A stretch of 64,000 nt of DNA. Origin: Kappaphycus alvarezii. Taxonomy: Eukaryota; Rhodophyta; Florideophyceae; Gigartinales; Solieriaceae. Location of the stretch: assembly GCA_002205965.3 (NCBI GenBank), contig NADL03000055.1, positions 372,001-436,000 of the forward strand. Reading direction: 5' to 3'. Position 1 is the stretch's first letter; every line of letters starts with the position of its first letter. A program made the translations under genes and the position numbers. The notes beneath the pieces are model-generated. The model had not been told where the DNA came from and made no database searches. It saw only the letters and a list, made by a program, of their open reading frames with translations. Below, one piece after another: positions 56,613 to 64,000 of this stretch.

Positions 56613-57740
56613 CTATAAAGAAAATAGTAGCGGTAGAAGACGATCAAAGAGAATCGAAAGCCGGAGGTTGGAAGTGGAAGTTGGATCCTGTGTGAAGTTT
56701 TCGAAAGGGAGCGGGAGTTGAAGCGAGAGTTTGCGTTCCAGGTCAGTGACCTTGTTGCAGTGCGCAAAAGGAGCAGCACCTCCCACTACGGGTAGAATTT
56801 GATGGTACGTCGGCTTTGAACGGTGAGACGGCAGTGACGTCGCTGGCCAAGGGGTGCTTTTCAGTTCCATGAGAACCTGATGGTGGATAAGGATGTCAGC
56901 GGGTCGCAGCTCAGTGGCTGAGACAAGGAGCGGGACCTCAAACTGGCAGTCAAGGCCGGCTGCACGGGCGATATGGCCGACAATGAAGTTGCGGAGCGAA
57001 ACATGCCGGTGGTTGCGACCGAAACCGAAAAAGAACAAGTCCACATCGTGGTATCCAAACCTTTCCATGGTTCTTTTACAATAATAACAGCTCGGAGGGA
57101 GCGAATCATCGTAAACAGACAGGGCAAGGTAGCGCTTTATCATGGTATTCCAGTGCACTGCTGACACTTACGTGTCATTAGTGGGATGCGCGAGGAGGGA
57201 TGCAGCATCGGGGCCTTTGTGGATTGCAATGCTGCGTATATGGTACCTCACTGCAGCGGCAGTATGATACTAAAGATTTGGGGAATCAGCTCAAAATTCC
57301 AAGTTTGCCTTTACTATAGCCTTCTGTTGTACGCAGTTGATGTAGGATTGCATGTGGGTGTGCGCTGTGGAAAGTGAAAGCCGGTCGAGGGAGCCCAGGT
57401 CGACGGAATAGGATGGCCGTAGATGCGGAAGACAAACTGGCTAAGGAAATGGGCGGCTTGGCGGGGGAAACTTATCTTGGCGGCATCGGGGCCGGTTAGG
57501 ACAGCGAAGGGTAGACCGATGTGTGCCCCTGACCCGACACGGGCAGGTTCTGAATCGATGAGACTTGCGGCAGCGGCAACGTGGAGGAAAGGTTCGATAA
57601 GTAAGAAGCGGAGACCACCATGTGAGAAGGCAGTGTGGTCTGCCATGAAGCTTCGTAAAGAACGTCAGTTGCAGGCCGTCAAAATTTAATTCAGAATACG
57701 GCGAGCAAGACCGAGTACAGACTCTGCACACGTGGTCCAC
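56613..57740 (-). pseudogene. REL-type non-LTR retroelement, copy C (C-terminal half)
   Basis: From 57740 down. The segment FSHGGLRFLLIEPFLHVAAA (about 57630) matches LRYGGHGFTPVATLNIAAY of copy A. In another frame (57167-56613) comes CYYCKRTMERFGYHDVDLF, the zinc knuckle with its last Cys lost, then RHVSLRNFIVGHIARAAGLD, and RPADILIHH, the restriction-like nuclease motif. The RT core is missing. It is truncated at both ends and about as diverged from copy A as another subfamily would be. Confidence 0.75.
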
Positions 57741-58385
57741 ATCGCATTTCTGAGGTTATAGTGCAGCCCGGTCTTCACCGCTTCCTTCAGGCATCTGTCA
57801 CGAGTCGCAACGACTGTCGCGTATCATAGAGGGAAGGAGGAGAGGGAGCGAAGGCGGGAGAGAGGAGGGAGAGAAGGAGGAGCGAGGGGAGAGGGGGAGA
57901 GGGAGAGGGAGAGCAGGGGAGGGAGAGAGAGGAGGAGTGAGGTACACCGAAAGAGAGTTGAGAGAAGAGAAGGAGGTGAGGGATTTTACTCAGACAGAAG
58001 ATGGAGGGATCCAGGTCTTATACAGACCTCTACGTGAGCCTAATGGTGCATCCGGATGATTGAGGGAAGTTTTCAGAAGCCATATAGACGACGGCGGGAG
58101 GCTAATCCTAAACCCGCTTGATCTTATCTAAAGAAAATCAGCTCAAGCTTACCGCACTGTACAGCACATAAACTTGACGGTCTATTTCTAGTTTGAACTA
58201 TATGGCAGCCTCTTTGCTATCTGTAGCCTTTCAGCAAGAGGCACCAGAAAGTAATTATTCTAGCAGCGTATTCGTCAATTACTTTTGTCGGTGCCTTTAT
58301 GGCGACCTCAGTGCGCCGAAAGATAGAAGAGCAAAGTTGCAGCCTAGCTGCTCAGTTCCCACCTCCACATCATGTGAAATTATCG
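57741..58385. other. gene-free interval with purine tract
   Basis: Apart from the GA-rich run at 57830-57960 I find nothing; the plus frame at 58193-58498 is opposite the non-LTR copy D and looks like a shadow. Confidence 0.4.
57830..57960. repeat. GA-rich polypurine tract
   Basis: About 130 bp almost without pyrimidines (GGGAGAGGGAGAGGGAGAGC and similar). It lies upstream (minus-strand 5') of copy C. Polypurine mirror-like tracts can form triplex DNA. Confidence 0.85.
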
Positions 58386-58914
58386 CCATTTTCATATCTA
58401 GGTCCTTCTTTGCCGTTTGTCTGTGGCGTTCGCAACCGGTCGCGCCTCTAGTGCTCCTGGAAACATTCGACTCCGTTGGAACGGCGAAGGTACTGTAATA
58501 TTATATGCAACGGGTTGGGGTAACGTTTTTTCATTGGACCGTGGGGGTAGAGAATGTCCGCAGGTCGGGGTTTCAATCCGGTAATTAGAGATGTAGCATC
58601 TTTTGGGTACCCAAAGCCTGCTGTTCTGAACGGCTCGCTGACAAGGACCTTGGCCTCTGCTTTTGTCTTTTTAACCGTCCTGTGCATTTATGGCGTTGGT
58701 GGGCGGCGTTTACCGCAGGGTTGTCCATGTTCATGTGGCACAAGATAAGTAGTGAATGAGTAATATCAACATAATCGGCACATTTCAAAAGCAACTTGTC
58801 TTCAATCCGTGAATTTACAGTTGGCGCCGAAGCGTAACCGTCGGCATGAGTATGGGCGACCACAACCGGAGACGCAGAGAGAAATTTTAGAATATGTGCG
58901 CCAAGTTTGAACAC
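58386..58914 (-). pseudogene. REL-type non-LTR retroelement, copy D (nuclease part)
   Basis: From 58914 down: ADYVDITHSLLILCHMNMDN with HQRHKC is the knuckle region, FRTAGFGYPKDATSLITG leads to LKPRPADILYPHG. After a frame change near 58510, VAYNITVPSPFQRSR and EARPVANATDKRQRRT match copy A (YDVTVSSPFQ, EARAVANAAGKRKKRD). It is closer to copy A than copy C is, although the catalytic Asp of YDVTV reads Asn. Confidence 0.75.
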
Positions 58915-59164
58915 GTCAACTGTAAGTACGATTTACGTCCACACTGGGCAGATAACCTGGAAGCCTTGTGATCTCAGAGCCACAATAAAGCGAGCTCGAT
59001 AGGCACTCCTCGCGCGGGAGGGAGGAGACAGGTGGAAGAGACAGACGCACAATTCGTCTCACCGTAGCATCGCTCTGAGACCAAAAAAACCCGGGAAGTA
59101 CGAAAGCTACCCCAATCAAATGCTATCTTCGTGTCACCCTTGACTGATGTCAGACCCATCAGAC

Positions 59165-60036
59165 AATGCCAAAAGGTGAATATACCTCCTTTAACAAGTA
59201 AGAACTGCACCGTATGGGCTGTACTCATTCAATAGTTACTACGCGCCGTGAGGACCTCCTTGAGCATCTTACGGTCAGTCCTCCTAACCCTGAAGTTGCT
59301 ACAGCCGCCACCGTCAATCGATTCAAGAAGAATGACAGGAAAGAACTTTCGCATATCATTCTTCACTTGGGCCCTGAAGCCGTCACGAATGTCACCTCCA
59401 TCCTCATTGGAGACTATACAACAAATGATTTTTGGCAAAATTTAAAAGGAATTTATCAACGCGATGACATGAAAGCCAAGCTCAACCTAAAATCCAAATT
59501 ATAATGCTCTCCAATACCAATACAAGGAGGTTGTGGTATCCATCCAAAGGATTTTGGTCGACCTAGCTGCCCTTGGCGTTTGAGTTTCTGATGTCGAGAA
59601 GGCTAGTCACTTGCTTCGTTCGCTACCCGATTCCTTCAATGGACTGGTATGTAACGCTGGAGCCACGAACTGGAGTTATAACCAGTTCATAGCTGAGGCC
59701 AAAGCGATTATCGACCGTCCTTTTCGAAATAATCTGCCGAAAAGCCAAAGAAACAAACAACTATCACACCAGCAGCTCGCAAATCTACCTCCGAGGGAAA
59801 AAATCCGGACCTGGAACACAGTGTTATTACTGCACAAATACGTTCACTTTATGAAAGACTGTCGACAGCGTCTGAGTGATCAAGGCAAAAGTCAGTACAG
59901 TTACTGTGGTCGCGGTCGCGACCGCGGCCGCCGCGGCCGCCGCGGAGGTAGCTGCGATAGAGGAAGTTATAGAGGACGTGGTAGATTTCAACATATACAA
60001 TCAAAAGAAAATCAGCAACAACCATTCGAAAAATAG
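59165..60036 (+). pseudogene. Copia-4 gag
   Basis: The N-terminus reads IPPLTSKNCTVWAVLIQ, the 'L.g.Ny..W' start of UBN2-type gag, then moves frame to REDLLEHL ... NDFWQNLKGIYQRDDMKAKL at 59504. The second frame (59611-60036) has LRSLPDSFNGLV and HFMKDCRQ, a ruined zinc knuckle. It ends in an Arg-Gly run encoded by 59905-59950, where CGCGGCCGC palindromes raise GC far above the surroundings. Confidence 0.7.
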
Positions 60037-60192
60037 CACACGGGAAATGAAAATGGTGCGCAAAAGATTTCGCTAAATGCTTCCCCACTGTCTGGATAGA
60101 ACATCGGACCAAGCCTTTCAACCGCTGGTAACAACCGAAATCACTCCCAAGGAGGATTTCATAGCAAGGTATTTCTAACCTTAACTCTCGCT

Positions 60193-61300
60193 ATGCACAC
60201 AAATGCCAACTGCAAGAAAACAAAAGAGTTTTGGATTGATTCTGCAGCTAATGACCGCTTCGTGTGGGATCTTACGCTATTCAGGACCTGTGCAGCACTC
60301 AGCGGAAGTCAGACGGAAATTGGTGAAGGTTCTTCGGAAACAATCAGTCAAAGAAAAATCGAGGTACCACAAGACTGCAAGAAAATCAAAGTAACTGCAA
60401 AGCGCGCTCCATAATTCAACGGAAATCTGCGTTCTATTTCAATTCTGTTTAAAGAAGGCTATCGCGCCGTTTTCGATGACGAAGAAGACTTTGAAGGTCT
60501 GACATTGGTCGAAAATTCAAGAAACGTGATTCATCTTCATAGGCCCATGAAGAACGGAATGGGTCCCCTATTAAAACCCCCAAGGCGTTATCACTGTACC
60601 AAAGAGTACCCAATTCACCGTTCGCGCTTAAATATGGCATCAACTTCTCGGATATTTTGGTAAGGAACCCCTTCTAGTTGCTTCTGATGAGTAAATAGGA
60701 GTCCCTACAATTGAACGCAAGTACCCGAAAGACCATCAATGCGTTGCATGTCTCGAGTCCGCGAAAAAAAAAGCTCCAGTACATAGTGTCTATAAGATGC
60801 ATCTCATCCGCTAGACCTAGCGCACACTGATATCACCGGACCAATCGCTCCACCTTCGATTTATGCAAAAAATATATCGCTTTGTTCCTGATGGTGCCCC
60901 TCGCACGTTAGCCGTTTACTTCTTGACTAATCGCTCGCAATTTTACAAAGCAATTAGAGCCTATAAGAACCCGTTGAGAACGAACAACGCAATCGAATTT
61001 ATCGTCTTATACTCGACCGAGCTGGAGAAAAACACGAGCACGCGCATCATAAAACTCATTCTCAAGAGCGGAATGCATCTAGAGTACTTATTTTTCCCAC
61101 GCTAGTCAGTCAAATGGTGCCACTGAAAGACTAGTTCAGGAGATATGGAGGGTCGCCCGTACTGCGCCACTAGCATCGAAACTACCGCTAAATCTCTGGA
61201 TCGAGGCCATTTTCCACGCTAAATGGATTTTTATCAGGATAAAAACGTCTCGTCGAGCTGAAAGACCTCTACCAGCTTTGGTTTGGAACCAAGATGAACC
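60193..61300 (+). pseudogene. Copia-4 protease and integrase
   Basis: Protease: FWIDSAANDRFVWDLTLF near 60230, with D-S-A for D-S-G. Integrase: HTDITGPIAPPSIYA near 60830 (first Asp), and GATERLVQEIWRVARTAPLA near 61115 (Glu), then LNLWIEAIFHAKWIFIRIKT, the usual helix after the catalytic Glu. Frames change between each block. Confidence 0.7.
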
Positions 61301-61599
61301 TAGGTATGCTTCTGAAATTTGGACAAACAAGACATGCTTTCGAATACAATTCAGACACTGCAAAAGGGAAGAAGCTACTACCCCGCTCACTGTACTCCTT
61401 TTTCGTCGGAATGGGAACCACTGAATCGATGTACCGTGTCTATGTTCCTTCCAAGCAAACCAAACCTTCACTTTCTGTCGCGTCGCTGATTTCACTAAGC
61501 TCAAGGAAGACAACATGCTTCCTTCTGTAGACATCTGCTGTGTGGCATATTTCTTCAACGCGCTTTGAAAGAAGACAAAAACTGATGATGCCGATGAAT

Positions 61600-63277
61600 C
61601 GGAGGAGACGCTCACTTGCTGGATGTTCATACTTGCAACATGGGAGGTATTCGCAAGGGAAGCAAAGAGTGCGAGTACGAAGGATAATCGTTTGCCCGTA
61701 ATTTCAACGAAGACTGTCAAGAACAGAACTGAACTGCTGTCATAGACAGAGAATTCCAAGATCTCGACCACAGAAAGACCTGAAAGTTGATACAGTTTAA
61801 CGAGGACATGAAACCTCTGCCGTTCACGTGAAAATTTCGTATCAAGGAAACACAGGGAGCGGATGTACCGCTCCTATACAAGGCGAGATGTTTTTTTGCG
61901 AGGTGGCAAGCAAGTCGCGTACAGAGATAACGACCCAGAAGCACTCTAAAAACCAGTCTTCATACATGAAAAAATGTGTATGTTGCTCAATAAAGTCGCT
62001 GCTCAAGGTCTACTGTTTGACGGCGCTGACGTTGCCAATGCCTACCTCTACGGTGATTTAAACACACCTGTAGTAATGGGGCGACCGAACGACTGGAATG
62101 GAATACCGGGTAAACTAAACCACATCGCCCTAGTTCTGAAGTCTATTTATGGATACAACGCTGTTGGCTCTATTGGGGGTCCTTCATTCACCAATCCGTG
62201 TTTAAATGGGGTTTCAAGCAGTCACGCGTTGATGCCTGGATGTATCTTCTTCACACCGTCACTGGATATCCTCTCCTACCCATCTTTGTTGACGTTATGT
62301 TACTGGCCTCCAACTCTCACAAATTAATCTAGGATATCAAACGCCGCCTCGGAGGTGTTTCAAGATCAAGTTGCTCAGATTCTTCATTCCTTTATCGGCT
62401 GGCAAATCTTGCGTACTACGTCTGGAATTTACATTTCCCAAGGTCAATACATAATTGAATTCACTGGATCTATCAATCTCGCTCATGTCAAGCCTCAAAC
62501 TACGCCAACGCCCACAAATGGCAATGTGTCTGCTTTGTATGAGTCCGATATCCCTCTTACGCCTTCTGAGCACACTAGTTACAGTACTACTATTTGTAGT
62601 GTGATATAAGTCGCCGTATGTACGCGCCCTGATGCGCCCTTTGCTGCCTCGATTTTAGCGAAGCAAATGAACGCTCCGGCTCAAAGCCATCTTGTTGTAG
62701 CTAAGAGGCTGGTGAAGTATCTCCTCAGCACCAAGGACCTTGCTTTATTCTACACTATATCTCAAAGCTCGCAAACGCTCACCGCATAGATGGACGAAGA
62801 CTGGGAAGCATGTCGTGACACTCGCAAGTCTACCACCGGTATCATCATTTCCATTAACTCCGCCCGCATGTTCGGGAATTCAAAGCGACAGCATATCGTT
62901 TCGCTTAGCTCGACAGAGGCTGAGTGTATAAACAAATGTCTACATCAGGAAAGAAAATCACCCGCTTAAGTCGTTTATTTGCCGAGAATTTAACTCTTAA
63001 ACTGCTTGCAGACAAACCACAGCTACCTCTTCCATCCATTAGCACGGAAAATACTGCCGCTATCTCACTCGTTTCACGTGATCAAGTATCAGAGCGCAAC
63101 AAGAACATTGAACTCAAAGAGCACCACATCATAGAACTACACCGGATCAGAGCAGTTACGTTTGACTACTTAGGGACAACGGATCAGCTCGCGAATAGGA
63201 TGACGAAACCGTTGTCATCTAGCAGAATGCAGTATCTCCTCCATCATTTTATAATCCACATTCCGCGCATACAATGA
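61600..63277 (+). pseudogene. Copia-4 reverse transcriptase and RNase H
   Basis: RT: LFDGADVANAYLYGDLNTPV (first Asp block, 62005-62065), where 'DV.nAyL.G.L' is intact; the second catalytic block is VDVMLLAS near 62288, with V-D-V for V-D-D. RNase H: HLVVAKRLVKYLLSTKDLAL, then DEDWEACRDTRKSTTGIIIS (first Asp near 62792), IVSLSSTEAECI (Glu), and NIELKEHHIIELHRIRAVTF with TTDQLANRMTKPL at the end (63190-63220). Confidence 0.75.
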
Positions 63278-64000
63278 ACAAGGTAAGAATTAAGAGCTCT
63301 GAGCAGTCTGTTGTTCTCTTAAATAAGCGTGGTTTATTTTTATCATTTTTTCTTTGTTTTGTGTTGAATATGTCAATTCGCATCGCGCAGGAGAGGTATT
63401 GAAAGCTCACTGAATGACCCACCTTATCTTTTTCACAAGACGCGTGAAGTTTTGCCTACATGGTTGCACTTTGCGTATGGGTTTTGATGGTGGTTTGGGA
63501 GGGTTGAATAGCCACTGATCGCGACAGATTCGCGCAATGGAGAAGCCGCAGCGCGCGCTGCGCAGATATCGGAGTGGTCAGCCACGACACTTCAAGAAGC
63601 CGTGCAAATGTCATGAAAGACATACAGCAGGCGTAAATGCGTTCACGTCTCAGCGTAGATGAATGGAGCTATGGGGACACAACTTTGATGGTTATCCGAG
63701 CATAAAGAAGAAACTACAAAGTAGTGCATACCGCTACTGAAGAGCAGTGCATAAATACCCAATCCGCGAAGAAGACGACATCAAGAATGTACGCATTTTA
63801 CCTCAGCAGATGAGTTCGACCCCATTGGATCGGTGGGAAGAAGCCACGATATACGCGCCGGGCTACTGTCCCGGGAGATTTGTGTTCGTGAGTTATCGTT
63901 CATCCCTACTACTAACCGCTGTAGTACGCAAGCGCCACAATATTGGCAAAATGGTAGGATAATCAAGAAATTCAGTCACCAAGACGCTGTGGGACGGAAA
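63278..64000. other. right flank, no gene recognised
   Basis: The region that should contain the Copia-4 3' LTR. I find no direct repeat of it upstream of 59165. The opposed frames at 63747-63966 overlap one another and look random. Confidence 0.4.

Larger units (their letters stand above)
59165..63277 (+). mobile_element. Copia-4: degenerate Copia retrotransposon (TNT-like family)
   Basis: Plus-strand gag, protease, integrase, RT and RNase H in Copia order over 4.1 kb, the length of a full internal region. Gag has a UBN2-like body and an RG-rich tail, distinct from Copia-1 to -3. No LTR pair was found by eye outside 59165-63277 and no half-tRNA primer site is seen. All domains carry stops or shifts. 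Confidence 0.75.

Noticed and set aside
61136..61771. 211-codon minus-strand open frame
   Set aside because: Antisense to Copia-4 integrase and RT, whose sense motifs are clear.
1..64000. bacterial features such as operons, ribosome-binding sites and CRISPR arrays
   Set aside because: The window has a spliceosomal intron, eukaryotic gene families and retrotransposons; spaced repeats typical of CRISPR are absent.

Overview
This is a transposon-dense piece of a eukaryotic nuclear genome. Cellular genes occupy only about 12 kb (13.1-25.4 kb); nearly everything else that can be recognised is retrotransposon or DNA-transposon sequence in many states of decay. The cellular genes are compact, with one clear 78-bp spliceosomal intron (GTATGT...CTAAC...CAG). 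They encode eukaryote-specific families: a nonaspanin (TM9SF), a Slo/BK-like K+ channel and a bZIP factor. Large genic ORFs with few introns, Copia elements primed by a half initiator-tRNA and many DDE elements would fit a TE-rich red alga (Chondrus or Gracilaria type). That assignment is inference from style, not from a diagnostic gene, and another TE-rich protist is possible. Layout: 1-5.4 kb, AT-rich decayed DNA with piggyBac-like (minus) and hAT-like (plus) transposase remnants. 5.4-12.4 kb, Copia-1 (minus), a degenerate LTR retrotransposon with both LTRs and a primer-binding site. 13.1-25.4 kb, the cellular block: TM9SF (+), K+ channel (+), an Arg/Lys/Glu-rich coiled-coil gene (-), a bZIP gene (-) and one unrecognised gene (-). 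26.1-28.3 kb, a PIF/Harbinger element with convergent transposase and partner genes. 28.3-40 kb, a nest on the minus strand: non-LTR retroelement copy A carries a DDE transposon inside its reverse transcriptase (AATG target duplication) and abuts a different Copia (Copia-3) bounded by a 35-bp inverted repeat; beyond that is a second non-LTR copy (B). 40.0-48.1 kb, Copia-2 (minus, sister family of Copia-1), whose left side holds an intact Tc1 element. 48.3-49.0 kb, a long TACTAG-type low-complexity tract. 49-55.4 kb, AT-rich DNA with a gag/protease-like fragment and a wrecked RecQ-like helicase element. 56.6-58.9 kb, two further pieces of REL-type non-LTR elements. 59.2-63.3 kb, Copia-4 (+), degenerate. 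The genes do not form a functional pathway: the window is a small gene island in a repeat sea. A recurring oddity is that the conserved cellular genes carry several +1/-1 frame changes while their residues remain well conserved, whereas some transposons (Tc1, the 739-codon non-LTR ORF) are fully open. Either the gene copies are young pseudogenes or the assembly has indels. No rRNA, CRISPR or bacterial operon structure is present.
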